Shown here one piece after another: positions 1 to 11,589 of a stretch of DNA of 64,000 nucleotides (positions are counted from its first letter, which is position 1; each line of letters opens with the position of its first letter). Origin of the DNA: Paraspadella gotoi. Its lineage: Eukaryota; Chaetognatha. The notes below the pieces were generated by a model. It searched no databases. It was not told the DNA's origin and was given only the letters and a program-made list of their open reading frames with translations. Location of the stretch: positions 24,878,659-24,942,658 of the forward strand of contig CM119266.1 of assembly GCA_051294375.1 (NCBI GenBank). Reading direction: 5' to 3'. Position numbers and translations under genes: made by a program.

Positions 1-125
1 CTTCTCGATATTTTTTTTACCCTGGATTTTGAATTTTTTTGGTCGAATATTTATTTTTATGTTCATTTCTGGGAACTGGTCATTGGGCCAGGGGACATAA
101 GGATAATAACCTTATTTTTATTTGT

Positions 126-336
126 NNNNNNNNNNNNNNNNNNNNNNNNNNNNNNNNNNNNNNNNNNNNNNNNNNNNNNNNNNNNNNNNNNNNNNNNNNN
201 NNNNNNNNNNNNNNNNNNNNNNNNNNNNNNNNNNNNNNNNNNNNNNNNNNNNNNNNNNNNNNNNNNNNNNNNNNNNNNNNNNNNNNNNNNNNNNNNNNNN
301 NNNNNNNNNNNNNNNNNNNNNNNNNNNNNNNNNNNN
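126..336. other. Assembly gap (211 N)
   Basis: Run of N directly followed by a (GA)n tract at 337-358, so the gap probably hides a longer purine microsatellite that could not be assembled. Confidence 0.99.
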
Positions 337-359
337 AGAGAGAGAGAGAGAGAGAGAGT

Positions 360-1650
360 AATTGGGGGAATCGCGAAGTCAACAACCGACTCATTGAGTT
401 AAAAGTCATTGACTCCGTCCGAAGAGAAGGGATAGAGAAAACGAACATAAGCCGAATGTCGAAAGAAATAGAAATATAAAAATGCCAAGTCAGTCACATT
501 TATGTCTTAAAGACTTTGCCACTAATTTCAACTTGTTAACGTTAACAGTTATAAATAATTTATGGATGAATAACTTCTTCGTAAAATCTTGATTTTATTA
601 TAATACAAAGCATAACTCTATTTTACCTTGTCAATGTAAGTATTTTATATTAAAAAGTTTTTTAAAAATTTTTATTTTTTCGCATTGTCCGTCGATATAC
701 TTCGATTGTCACAGAAAATAAAAATATTAACAAAAAAGAAGAAAAAAAACCATGAAAAGAGTATTTAAACAGTCATAGTGATTCGCAAGTTCCAACGGCC
801 CACCGAATATTAGGCCAATCACGAGACCCCAAATTGGCGCGAATAATCGAGTCCGATCTTTGTCCAAAAACGAGGGGGCGATTTCCCCTCGAAATTTCGG
901 CCTCTCGAAAATGAGTGAAAGGGCGGAGTGAATAAGTGAATGAAGTGAATTACTCAAATAAGTGAACCCCCTCCTCTCATTGGTTCTCGTCTCTTTGAAT
1001 GGCGAGCGATCGCTGCTAATCGAGGATAAATGTTTATCGCCATTAATTTGGTCCGCGTTGACGGGATAGGGCGGTGGAGGGGAGAGGGATGGGAGCGGGG
1101 AGGGGAGAGGGGAAAGGAGAGAGGGGAAAATGGAAAGAGGGGGTAAGGAGAGGGGAGAGGGAGTAGATGAGAGGATAGCTCCCATCACTGAAGGGAAAGG
1201 AAGCCAATTTTTGAATAGGAAAGGCAAGTTTTTAAAATACTATTAATGAAGCTCGAAAATATCAAATTTTATATCCTCAATCGCCGACAGAAACACAAAA
1301 TCGGTTTTCGTCGCCGAAGTCGTCATCGTCGTCGTCGTCATCGCCGTCGTCGTCGCAGAGAAAAAGATATTTATTCGTCTCCGGCGATTTTCTCACTTGA
1401 CGCGTCGATTCGACTTTCGATCGGAGACAAGATCGAGCGAAGGATTTCTCACGGTGCGTTAATTACAGACTGACCACCGGAGGGCAGCGCCGTCTGGAGG
1501 AAGAAGAAGAAGCAGACGACGACTGAATACCGTGACGTGTCATCGATCCTCACCCTCGAGGCGTCAGGAAAGATCATTGGCAAGTTGCTTTCCTCTTCGT
1601 CTGGTCATCTCGCATCTTCCATCGTCTGTCCTTACCAATCTCCATTCTCC
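360..1650. other. Intergenic stretch, no supported gene
   Basis: Apparent ORFs here are low-complexity: purine-rich 1,070-1,170, and CGT/CGTCAT triplets at 1,310-1,360 that translate to Arg runs. CCAAT-type sequences occur at about 810 (CCAAT) and 978 (ATTGG), but no exon can be tied to them. Confidence 0.6.
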
Positions 1651-1884
1651 NNNNNNNNNNNNNNNNNNNNNNNNNNNNNNNNNNNNNNNNNNNNNNNNNN
1701 NNNNNNNNNNNNNNNNNNNNNNNNNNNNNNNNNNNNNNNNNNNNNNNNNNNNNNNNNNNNNNNNNNNNNNNNNNNNNNNNNNNNNNNNNNNNNNNNNNNN
1801 NNNNNNNNNNNNNNNNNNNNNNNNNNNNNNNNNNNNNNNNNNNNNNNNNNNNNNNNNNNNNNNNNNNNNNNNNNNNNNNNNNNN
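1651..1884. other. Assembly gap (234 N)
   Basis: Run of N that ends at a (GA)n tract (1,885-1,916). Confidence 0.99.
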
Positions 1885-1917
<33 letters not shown>

Positions 1918-2063
1918 GTTTGAAGAATGTCGCATGTCGATGCCCCCATAAAACGCCACGCGCCCCGCGGGCGCTCCTCCCTCTTTGACTATTTCGTCCA
2001 TTCCATCTTCTTCCTTCTTTTTTCTTGTCTTTCCTTCTCTTTCTTTTTTCCTTTCAAGATTTT

Positions 2064-2067
2064 CTTT

Positions 2068-2098
<31 letters not shown>
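2064..2098. repeat. (CTTT)n microsatellite running into a gap
   Basis: Tetranucleotide repeat, pyrimidine-only on the + strand, interrupted by the N run that follows. Confidence 0.9.
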
Positions 2099-2687
2099 NN
2101 NNNNNNNNNNNNNNNNNNNNNNNNNNNNNNNNNNNNNNNNNNNNNNNNNNNNNNNNNNNNNNNNNNNNNNNNNNNNNNNNNNNNNNNNNNNNNNNNNNNN
2201 NNNNNNNNNNNNNNNNNNNNNNNNNNNNNNNNNNNNNNNNNNNNNNNNNNNNNNNNNNNNNNNNNNNNNNNNNNNNNNNNNNNNNNNNNNNNNNNNNNNN
2301 NNNNNNNNNNNNNNNNNNNNNNNNNNNNNNNNNNNNNNNNNNNNNNNNNNNNNNNNNNNNNNNNNNNNNNNNNNNNNNNNNNNNNNNNNNNNNNNNNNNN
2401 NNNNNNNNNNNNNNNNNNNNNNNNNNNNNNNNNNNNNNNNNNNNNNNNNNNNNNNNNNNNNNNNNNNNNNNNNNNNNNNNNNNNNNNNNNNNNNNNNNNN
2501 NNNNNNNNNNNNNNNNNNNNNNNNNNNNNNNNNNNNNNNNNNNNNNNNNNNNNNNNNNNNNNNNNNNNNNNNNNNNNNNNNNNNNNNNNNNNNNNNNNNN
2601 NNNNNNNNNNNNNNNNNNNNNNNNNNNNNNNNNNNNNNNNNNNNNNNNNNNNNNNNNNNNNNNNNNNNNNNNNNNNNNNNNNNNNNN
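2099..2687. other. Assembly gap (589 N)
   Basis: Longest N run in the window. It is flanked by CTTT repeats on the left and a T run on the right. Confidence 0.99.
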
Positions 2688-2875
2688 TTTTTTTTTCCTC
2701 GTTTGTTTGTTTGTTAGTTTATTTTTCTTTTTTTAGGAGGGTATGGAGAAAATAGGGTTCTACCTTGGAAAAGAAATGCAATATAAATAAATATCATACA
2801 GTACAAAAAGTGGCTTTTTGATGAGGTTTAGCCGGGCTGATTTAAAATACAATCTTTCTTTCTCGTTTCGTTTCC

Positions 2876-2876
2876 T

Positions 2877-2940
<64 letters not shown>
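2876..2940. repeat. (CTTT)n microsatellite
   Basis: About 16 uninterrupted tetranucleotide units. Confidence 0.95.
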
Positions 2941-2942
<2 letters not shown>

Positions 2943-3243
2943 TCTACTTTCCTCCCACGTCCTCAAGGAGAGATTTGCGGTATCGACGGAGAAGTCAAAG
3001 GGAATCGAAAAGGGTTGTTCCATCGAATTGAGAAAAGGAGGCATTTGTATTTGTCACTGGAAATGAAGAGGGGGCGGGTGGAGGGGGGAGGTGAAGGGAG
3101 ATTAAAGACATGAAAGACGGAATTAAACGCATAAATTCTTTCTCCCTCTTTTTTGGCCGGACGAACCAAGTTGGGTTAAGGGAGGAGGAGAAATTCTCTG
3201 ATCGTCCAGGAATTTCTTTCTTGAAATAAATTCTTCTTTCTAG

Positions 3244-3357
<114 letters not shown>

Positions 3358-3706
3358 CTTCAAAATATTCCCAAGTCTCCCTTCTCGCGAAATCTATTCT
3401 TGTGAAGCGTGAATCTGGCCCATCGGATTTCACCGTTATTCTTTTTCGTCTCCTCCTCCTCTTCCTCCTTTCCTTTCCTCCTTTTTCTCCTCCTCCTCCT
3501 TCTCTTCCTTCTCCTCCTCCGCTCCCCACCCACCATCCTTCCCGCCAAGCGTTAACCTTTCCCTCTTTGCCTTCTTTTCATCTGTTTCCCTCCGAAATAA
3601 TAAATCTTAAAAGTAAATGAGATTTTTCTTTACGAGTCTCCGTTTACCTTTTAGGCCCTATTGTTCTTTTTTTTTTCCATGTTTCGTATTTTTCCGTTCA
3701 CCCATT

Positions 3707-3710
<4 letters not shown>

Positions 3711-3794
<84 letters not shown>
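3711..3794. repeat. (CT)n microsatellite, ~42 units
   Basis: Pure dinucleotide tract. Confidence 0.97.
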
Positions 3795-3799
<5 letters not shown>

Positions 3800-5110
3800 A
3801 AAAATACAAAACCCGGAAGTGATATCCTTTATTTATAACACCCTGCGCGCTCCGTTATGTAATTGGCGCAACGGGAAAATCGCATTGGAGAAGAGACAGG
3901 GCGGGGTACAACAAAAAGGGAGAGGCGAGACGTACAGAAAGGAGACAATCTCGAAACGTGTCGTCCGTGACAAGGGTTTCAAAAGTGGCAAAGGTGTCCT
4001 CCGTGACAAGGGCCATATCTCAAAAAAGTTGATTCTTGAAAATGAATCTCTGCAAAGAAGCGAGGAGATTTTCAGGGACACATTTTTCTGACTTTTCTTA
4101 TATCGCAATATTTTTTATTTCTTCTACAATTCCTCAATTTTTAGTTGCGCCCTGAGTACTCGCGTCATGTCATGTCATGTCAAATCATGTTATCACAGTG
4201 AAATACACGTGAAAATAAGGAATTACCGTTCTTGTTTATTATACTTTTTGGCTAATGTTTATTCTATCCCCTATTAGACTCCTATCACTTATTTTATCGT
4301 TAATTTACCCTTTTACAGTGGCCTAATCAATAACAAGAAACATTCTTGTCAGCCTACAATAATTCAAACGATATGCGTAATCTTTATACCTATATCGATA
4401 CGTTTTTCTCTTTCTTTATTTTTCACTTTATTTTTGATTAAATCTGGTTTTGTATCACAATATATATCTACAAACATAAATTTTCAACTTAACTTTCTAT
4501 CGCTCGAACGAAAGAAAAACATCATGCCCCATAACATTTCTCAGCCTCTCGGAAAAAGACGACAAAATTTCGTCGCCAAACTTTTTTCAAAACCCATAAA
4601 CTTTCTTCCCAATTTCTTCTTTTTCAAAATTCTTCTTTCTTTTTGACTGTCGCCGATTTAAACGTCGTTTGTCATCTCCGCGACGGGGATTCGCTCTCTG
4701 ATTGGTCGACGAGATACTAACTCGGTCTCTGACTGGTCTAAATTTCGCATTGGAGTCAATGGTGCGATTTCTTCGCCGCGCGACGTCATAACGAGAGGAG
4801 GTTAAGAATATGACGCTGTTCCGCGGTGGGGGGGGTGGTGTAAAGATAACCAAAAAGGGACGCTCGTTAGAAAAATAGATAGTAAAAAAAAAATAACCCT
4901 TTATAAGTAAAAAGCTCCTTAGAAAACCGGAATCAAATTTTATTTATTTTATTTGAGAGATTTTTAAAAGAGCGTTTCTACGTTATGACGTACAAAGTAC
5001 TTATTCTTGTCCGTCCCTTCACCAATTACGATCTTGGAATTAAGGAAATTAGGAGAACAAAAAATTAGGCGCCACCCGACAGCGAATTTTTTTCGGGACA
5101 ACAATGCGAA
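3800..5110. other. Unique AT-rich stretch, no supported gene
   Basis: Short ORFs on both strands lack recognisable domains. Between 4,680 and 4,800 there is a GC-richer patch with repeated ATTGG (inverted CCAAT) motifs at about 4,703 and 4,748 and a CGACGTCA sequence near 4,783. This resembles an animal promoter patch, but no first exon can be recognised on either side. Confidence 0.35.
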
Positions 5111-5114
5111 CCCT

Positions 5115-5118
<4 letters not shown>

Positions 5119-5165
<47 letters not shown>
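5119..5165. repeat. (GA)n microsatellite
   Basis: Pure dinucleotide tract of ~47 bp. Confidence 0.95.
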
Positions 5166-5168
<3 letters not shown>

Positions 5169-6339
5169 ATGGCGATTTTCATAATCTTTGACTGCAACTC
5201 TGCCATTTCACAGCTTTTATCTGAAATCTGTACGCTGCATCAGACGTTGACGGTGACGAACACGACGACGAAGACGACGAATTCTGGAGACAAAACTAAT
5301 ACGTCATTTATCGAAGTTAGTTATCAGCCATGTTGCAACCCCTTCCGGGGCCAAAGTATTTTACCACCCTACACACCCCGTTTTCGCCCTCCATCCCCAT
5401 GCCCCACCAGCCCCCAACTCTCACCTCCATTCCTGCCCCCCCCCCCCCTTCTGCCCCCCGGCCCCTTCCGCGTTTCGACCGTCGCGCTTGAGCAAGTTTT
5501 TCAAATTTTCACCCCGACGAGACGAAGGTCAAAGAGAGAGAGACTCAAAACCAACAATTTAAAAGATGAATTTAGAGAAAAGAATAATGTGGCGCGCGGA
5601 GAGAGAGAGAGAGATGAGGAGAGAGAGAAGAGGACATAACGACGAAGAGAGAAGGAAGAAGTTGCTGAGAGAGAAGATGAGAGAGAGAGAGAGAAATAAG
5701 AGAGAACGGAAGAATCATTTTCAGAGCCGATCGCTGAACGGCGAACAAGTTCATCTTTTACTTCTTCGAATCGATCAAAAACACAATAAAAAAAAAAAAA
5801 AAAAATAGGCATTTTAGCAAAACTGCGCAAAGTATGTGAAAAATTGATGCAGGAGAAGTTGCGTAGAAAAGGGAAAAAGGAATTCGAATCAATTTCAGGC
5901 GAAAAGTCTCGAAAAAAGTCAAAACAGTGTGAAATCATTTCATGGGCTTCCTTTTGTGTTCTGAGGGAAGAGGAAGATGAGGAGGAGGAGGAGGAGTCTG
6001 GATAGAGTAATCTGGGAGGAGGATCGGGAAAGTGGGTTTCACTGTCAACTGAGTTGTGATCAGCGCATGTTTAAACGTGAAAGTTTTATATTTTTTAAAT
6101 CGTGAAGAATTTAAATTTACCATTACCAAGCACCATATTCAATTCACTATTCTCTATAATTCACTTTGTCGGTCCGTCGGTCCGCCCCCCTCAATAATTT
6201 GTCAGGGCACTGCACTTAATATGCAATTGTCAGAACAATCCGTCACGTACCGTCCGTCCGTCCGTTCGTCCCACTCCCCCCTAGCAAAAAAACTCCAATT
6301 ACTCGTGATTGGATGGGATGGATTGGTATGAAATTATTG

Positions 6340-7905
6340 TGTGTGGGTAGGAAACTGTGTGGATTGAGATGGATATGAAGTTTCGAAGGGAATCGTGCGA
6401 GTGAAATGAGTTAAAATGGAAAAAACAAAAGTCATATTTTACTTGAAGTATTTTAACTTAAATTTACTCATAAATTATGTAATGTTTATTAAAAATTGGA
6501 TAGATAAATCGAAATTGAATTTTGTTTGTGGGTAGGAAAAGTAAATGTGATAAAGCTGGATATAAATTTTTTGATGGAATCATAGGAAGTGGAAAAGAGT
6601 TTCAAATTAGAAAACCAAAAGACACATTTATTTGAATTTTTTTAAAAGTTTCTCTCTTCTTATCTCTCTCTGATTGATTGATATGGATTGAATTGATTGA
6701 TTGATTGATTGATTTGATTTGACCTAACTTATGCCAATTGAAAAATATGCAGTTGAACAAATTTCTTAGTTACGGACCAAAATTATGCCAGTTTGACCAA
6801 ATTCTGCAGTTGATCAACGTTCTGCAAAGTTGATGCAAAGTTCTGCAAGTTGACCAAAATTAATGCCTGTTGACCAAATTAGCCAGTTGACCAAAATTAG
6901 GCCAGTTGATAAAATTATGCCAATTGACGTCAAATTATGCCGGTTAACCAAATTATCTTAATTGATCAATTATGTCAGTTGACCAAAATAATGTCAGTTG
7001 ACCAAATATGTCAGTTGACCAAAATTATGTCAGTTAACCAAATTATGTCATTAACCAAATTAATGTCGTTGAATCCAATTACTGCAAGTTGATTAAAAAT
7101 TATGCAAGTTTGACCAAGTTAGTTATTACCACTTTAATTAATCGATTGAACTGGAATTTTGTAAATGTGAGTAGAAAAGTAGGTGTAGATTGAACAGGAA
7201 ACACAAGTTTCGATGGAATCTTTTGAAGTAGAAATTAGTTTTTAAAATGGAAAAAACAAAAAACCTGTTTAAACTAATTGATTATGAAATTCTTTTTCCT
7301 TTTATATTAAATGTAAATATGCAGGATGGTATTAATTAAATCAAAATAATTAATCAGTTAATTAATTCAATTAGTCCAAATTAATTAATCAATAATTAAT
7401 TAATGCAGTCAATAAATCCGTCCATCCGCGTCACCCACAGCTTAGCAAAAAGCTCCAATAACTCGATGATTGGCTGTTGGATTTGGATTGAAATTTTTGT
7501 GTGTGGGTAGGAAAAGTTGTGTGATAATCGCTGTATAAATTGTTTTCTGACGAGAATCGTGGGAGTGAAATCGTAGTTGTAAGTGGATTAACATGAAGTC
7601 GTCAATTACTAAAATATTTTTACTTTTATTGTTTATGTATAAAACAAAACAACGCGAAGTGTTGTCTAACATCGTACGTTTTTGTGCTACTTTACTTAGT
7701 CATTTCTACTCCCTAATTAATCATAATCTGGATGTGATAAGATTGAGTTCAAATTTATTTGTGTGGGTAAGAAAAAATTGTGTATTACGATGCTTGATCT
7801 TAATAAAGTTTCGGTGGAAACGTACGAGTGAAATGAAGTTTTAAAATCTTTAAATGGAAAAAAACATAAGTCAGCATTTACTTGAATCTTTTATTATTTA
7901 TGATA
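6340..7905 (+). repeat. Five diverged direct copies of a ~100 bp dispersed repeat
   Basis: Blocks near 6,340, 6,526, 7,165, 7,498 and 7,758 share the same order of motifs: TGTGGGTAGGAAA, then GATATAAAGTTTCGATGGAATCG, then GAGTGAAATGAGTT, then AAATGGAAAAAACAAAAGTC, then ATTTACTTGAA. A sixth copy lies at 20,525-20,600, and inverted copies lie at 50,450-50,720. Copies at 6,160-6,300, 7,410-7,450 and 50,730-50,770 are associated with short GTCC or GGAC runs. The pattern suggests a transposable-element tail, but I cannot assign a family. Confidence 0.65.
6725..7115 (+). repeat. Minisatellite, unit ~17-19 bp
   Basis: About twenty imperfect tandem units of the type TTATGTCAGTTGACCAAA. Units vary by 1-3 bp in length and carry substitutions such as GCC for GTC. 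The array sits inside the dispersed-repeat cluster. Confidence 0.85.
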
Positions 7906-8049
7906 CTAATTTATGACTACTAATAAATGATTTATTAATTAATTAATTAATGTGAAAAAATGACTGCAATTTAAAAAAAATATGGCAGGATGGAAAATGA
8001 TGCATTAGAAGAAAAATGGATGCAGTTAAAAAATCCTAAAAAGCATAAA

Positions 8050-9430
8050 GGATCGTCGCAATTTTGGTCGTTTCTGCGTTCGTACACGCCTACCCTCGCG
8101 TACTCTGCATCCGCCTCCTCTTCTTACTGCGCGACTCATGTTACTCTTATTTCTTTTTTTCTCTATCACTCGACGACGTCTGCCGTTTCCCTGCATTCAG
8201 ATTCTCGGGGTCGCACCCCAGTCCCACCACTACTCGAGCTGCTCCATTTCTTGTTGGCTTACACGGCCTATCACCTCCTGTCTGCCTTTCGGCTCGCTGC
8301 TCTGGACTTGTCTGATTTCTTACCATATCGCAAGTCAGGCGACCTTCATTCCATCGACTAGAGACGACGGATCGATGCACCATACATCATCAAGACGCCA
8401 AGTACCAGCGTGAGTCTACATTGACGATTCTCCATGTCTGCTCGCTACTTGTGTATACTCTGATGGCTCAAGGCCGTCTCCAGTTCGAATGACAATGCAA
8501 AGCCACAGTTACTATCCTCGTCTATCGTCCACCCTCGATGACAATTATTCTCTCAACCTCACGCATTACGCCTTTCTCTATAGCGGATAGTCGAGATCTC
8601 GCGTACTATCTTTGACTCTCCTCCCTGCCACGCTCCTTCCATCCCGATCGGCTTCGTTCTCTTTCGCGATCTCTGCCTTTTTTCACCTCCAATGGTTCGG
8701 CACGGCGACCGCGCAGGTGAGCTTTGGCCGCGCCCATTGCCGCGAGGTCACTCGTCTCCATTGTGGATACTGGTTGCTCTTAAGGTCATACTCTCGGTAA
8801 GTACGATTCGACAGAACGAAACGGTGACCTCCTCGTTGTTCCGCGTCCCTAGACGAGCCCTTTCTTTTGCCCGGTTCTGTTAATGTCTCGCTCTGCGCTT
8901 CTAATGGCCTGACGTTGTCAACTCTTTCCTGTTTCGGCCAACCAAGTCCCCACGGCACGAATGGCTCGTCCTTCTGACAATGCTACAAGACGTCTATTGC
9001 GTTTTATCTCCCGGACGAACGCTGCTTCCAGGCCGTCACCTGCTCACAGGCTCCCGCGCCGGGTAGTTTTGGGCCCAAAATTCCCACACTCCTCATGCTG
9101 TGGCGCCTCTCAAAGGAGGAGGTCATGGGCACTGCCGTTGGGCCTCCCGAGCGCGTCTTCAAACAACTACACTAAACTCCATCGCGTTTCTCGCTCCTAC
9201 CAAACTGCCGCTCATTAGTCGGATTGCGCAAGTAAAAAAAAGAGGGAGAAATGTTAAGGAAAAGAAAAAGGGCCCGTCGTTCCATCGGCCTCGTGGCTCC
9301 TCGGACTGGCGGACATACACCGCCGCTTCTAAGGCAGTCTCTACAACGCTGGCCTTCTCCAGGAGAGGTTCCTTCCTGACGGGCCTCTCTACCTCCGCAC
9401 GCCCCATCTCTCTGTGGTAGGTTTGGGTGT
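8050..9430. mobile_element. GC-rich block, possible badly decayed retroelement
   Basis: Base composition jumps from AT-rich to clearly GC-richer at about 8,050 and stays so to about 9,430. Overlapping ORFs up to ~120 codons occur in several frames, none convincing over its full length. One frame near 8,763-8,785 reads S-I-V-D-T-G-C, which resembles the active-site loop of a retroviral-type aspartic protease, followed by a stop. The block lies just upstream of decayed Ty3/gypsy material, so it may be the 5' half of such an element. It could equally be an unrelated GC-rich repeat. Confidence 0.35.
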
Positions 9431-9479
9431 TTGGAATTTAGGTATGGGTGTGTCCGCCTGTGTCCCCCCGTGTGTCCGT

Positions 9480-9760
9480 GTACTGCTAGGTCAATGCGCC
9501 ATTTGGCGCTAAGCGTTTGTTTTCCTTTGTTTTTTAAAGTTTTAAATAGGTTTAGATTTGCTTGAGGAATACAGGGCCGTACTGGAAATGGCTCTAAGTT
9601 GTAACTCAGGTCGTCCAGAGCTTGAAGTTCGATGGTTCCAAATCCGCATAAAGTGGAGGAATTTATTTCTGTAAATAGATTTGAGTTTCACTCGAGCGGT
9701 GCCCATGCCCATGTTATGAATCCAATGTTGTCGGCTTGTTGAGAAGTTCTCCGGACGTTG
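9480..9760 (+). mobile_element. tRNA-derived SINE-like element, copy 1
   Basis: Shares its whole layout with the copy at 14,405-14,655: a short GGCGC-type inverted repeat, TTTAAAGTTTTAAATAGG, GTAACTCAGGTCGTCCAGAG, a B-box-like GGTTC(C)AAATCC, and the tail TAGATTTGAGTTTCACTCGAG. The B box of RNA polymerase III promoters reads GGTTCGANNCC, so a tRNA-derived SINE is the simplest reading. This copy carries several 1-bp insertions relative to the other. Confidence 0.65.
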
Positions 9761-10019
9761 GTTTTTGAGATTTCTTGTCAGTCGTTGGCTCATTCCCGCA
9801 TCTTATTACGTTGTTGTTAGTTTTGTTCTATTTGTTGCTTTTGGTCATTCTTTGTTTGGGAACGCGCGTCTCGCGTGGAAGCTGCAGAGAAGAGGAAGGA
9901 GGAGCAAAAAAAGCCGTAAAGGGGGATGGTGGGTGGGGGAAGTAGGGTGGAGGATCTTGGGGCTGGGTCAGTGAGGGAGGAGGAAGGAGGAGGGAGGAGG
10001 AGGAGGAGAAGAAAGAGAA

Positions 10020-11400
10020 GAAGCGGGCGATAAGAACGGAGTGAAGGCCGCTTCCAGAAGGACGCGTTCAATGCTACAGAGGAAACTGCTCGAACCCACT
10101 GACGATAAGGAACTGCAGAGAGTGTTTCTGGGGATGATAAATTACTACAGCGTTTCATCCCCCAGAAGTCACCCACAGATGTCGCTCCCATTGTAGCGAG
10201 CCCTCCAGTGGAAGCCGAAAAATGCTGGACTGGACAAACGAACTGTGAACAAGCGTGGTATCAGTATCCAAAGCGGCATTACTTTGTCAATCTTCCCTGG
10301 AGGACCGGAGCAAAACTTTTGCATGCAAAACGGAATGGCTCTCAAGATTTGGCCATTGGAGCAGTGCTGGAGGCAAAAGAGGCCCATAAAAGAATGGGAG
10401 CCTCTGGCCTTTTTCTTGCAAAGCTCAACCAAACCGAACCACTTTATTGGCCCTCCTTTTGATAAAGAAACTTTCGGCGGCCTTCAAAGCTGTCCCGCCA
10501 ACTCCAGGCACAGGGTCGAAGGTAGATCATTTACCTTGTAATCGGATCACCAAAAGCCTGGTGACGGCGATTCGAAAGAAAGCAGAAGTCTCAGGGAACC
10601 GTTCGTAGACAGTCGTTAGTCAGCTCTCAGTGATGTGCTGAGTTTATCGACAGACATGCGTTATTTAAAAAGTAAGGCCCAACGTTGTGGCCGACGCCGC
10701 TCTACCGGCCGAAACTGCATACGGTGCAAATTCGGATCTTAGAGTCGAAGTGGCGACGCCTCCAGCCGACGGCTGAAGCAATTCAGCTCATCGAAAAACC
10801 CCGTTATCATCTCCCGACCAAGGTTTCGTACAGATACGCTCAACACGTTTTCGTCAGGCCAAGCAGCGAGCAGAGCGGTTCATCCTCCACTTACAGCACC
10901 ATATGAAGGACGCTTACCAGGTGTAGTGAATCGCGAACGGCCTTAAACGTCACACATCAAAATCCCAAGTAAAAGGCCGCGAAACCGCTAAACATCGCCC
11001 GCGTCCAAACGCAGCGTGGGTTTCCAACAAGAACGTTGGAGGTCGATCAAGGGACCATCCGGGCAGCGATCGCCAGCAGGCCGCCAGCCCGGCCTACGAA
11101 GCGAAGGACGCTGGCAGAAACAACTCGACCAACATGCCGTTCAAGATATTCAACGCGCAGGGTCCGCCCGAACCGGTTCCTCCTCCCCCACCTATCACGT
11201 CCAACGCACGGCCACCGTTCCCCCACCACACCCTCGTACCCGCGCTTTAAACGGTTGTTTATCCTCGCCTAGGGATCCCTCTCTCCTCAAGCCTGACTCC
11301 ATTGCGAGACGGAGTCAAGCTTCCCCAGAAGCGAGAAGAGAGAACTCACAAACACAACAATTCAGGACGACCATAAAAGATTAAGATAACAAAGCTCACG
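10020..11400 (+). pseudogene. Decayed Ty3/gypsy pol fragment A (RT end, RNase H, polyprotein C-terminus)
   Basis: Frame-broken pieces give, in order: a connection-region motif E-L-Q-R..F-L-G-M-I-N-Y-Y (about 10,108-10,150); RNase H-like L-A-I-G-A-V-L-E, P-L-A-F-F and V-E-G-R-S-F-T-L (10,340-10,540); a trace of the D-M-R-Y-L-K region (about 10,650); and then, with the integrase catalytic core missing, the polyprotein C-terminus (10,800-10,910) with A-P-Y-type sequence. The order RT, RNase H, integrase tail and the wording of the motifs are those of Ty3/gypsy Pol. Many frameshifts and stops make it non-functional. Its C-terminal part matches fragment B (12,790-13,740), so both come from one family, distinct from the element at 15,293. 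Confidence 0.7.
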
Positions 11401-11409
11401 TGATCGATT

Positions 11410-11509
11410 NNNNNNNNNNNNNNNNNNNNNNNNNNNNNNNNNNNNNNNNNNNNNNNNNNNNNNNNNNNNNNNNNNNNNNNNNNNNNNNNNNNNNNNNNNN
11501 NNNNNNNNN
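11410..11509. other. Assembly gap (100 N)
   Basis: Exactly 100 N, the usual placeholder for a scaffold join of unknown size. Flanking sequence order is therefore less certain here. Confidence 0.99.
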
Positions 11510-11589
11510 TTTCCGAACAAAGTGGTGAGACAGAATAGTGGTCAGATGTGAGGACAGGGTTGAAGGTAAGGGCAGATAAGTTAGTTGTG

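Noticed and set aside
727-1227. 166-codon minus-strand ORF
   Set aside because: Mostly Ser/Pro/Leu from a purine-rich tract; no domain, no splice context.
1246-1473. Arg-rich 75-codon ORF
   Set aside because: Translation of a (CGT)n-like repeat.
39-2755. ORFs spanning runs of N
   Set aside because: They are open only because N cannot make a stop codon; flanks are simple repeats.
9580-9650. tRNA gene
   Set aside because: A B-box-like motif is present, but the head does not give a proper cloverleaf and the same unit recurs with a common tail, so a SINE fits better.
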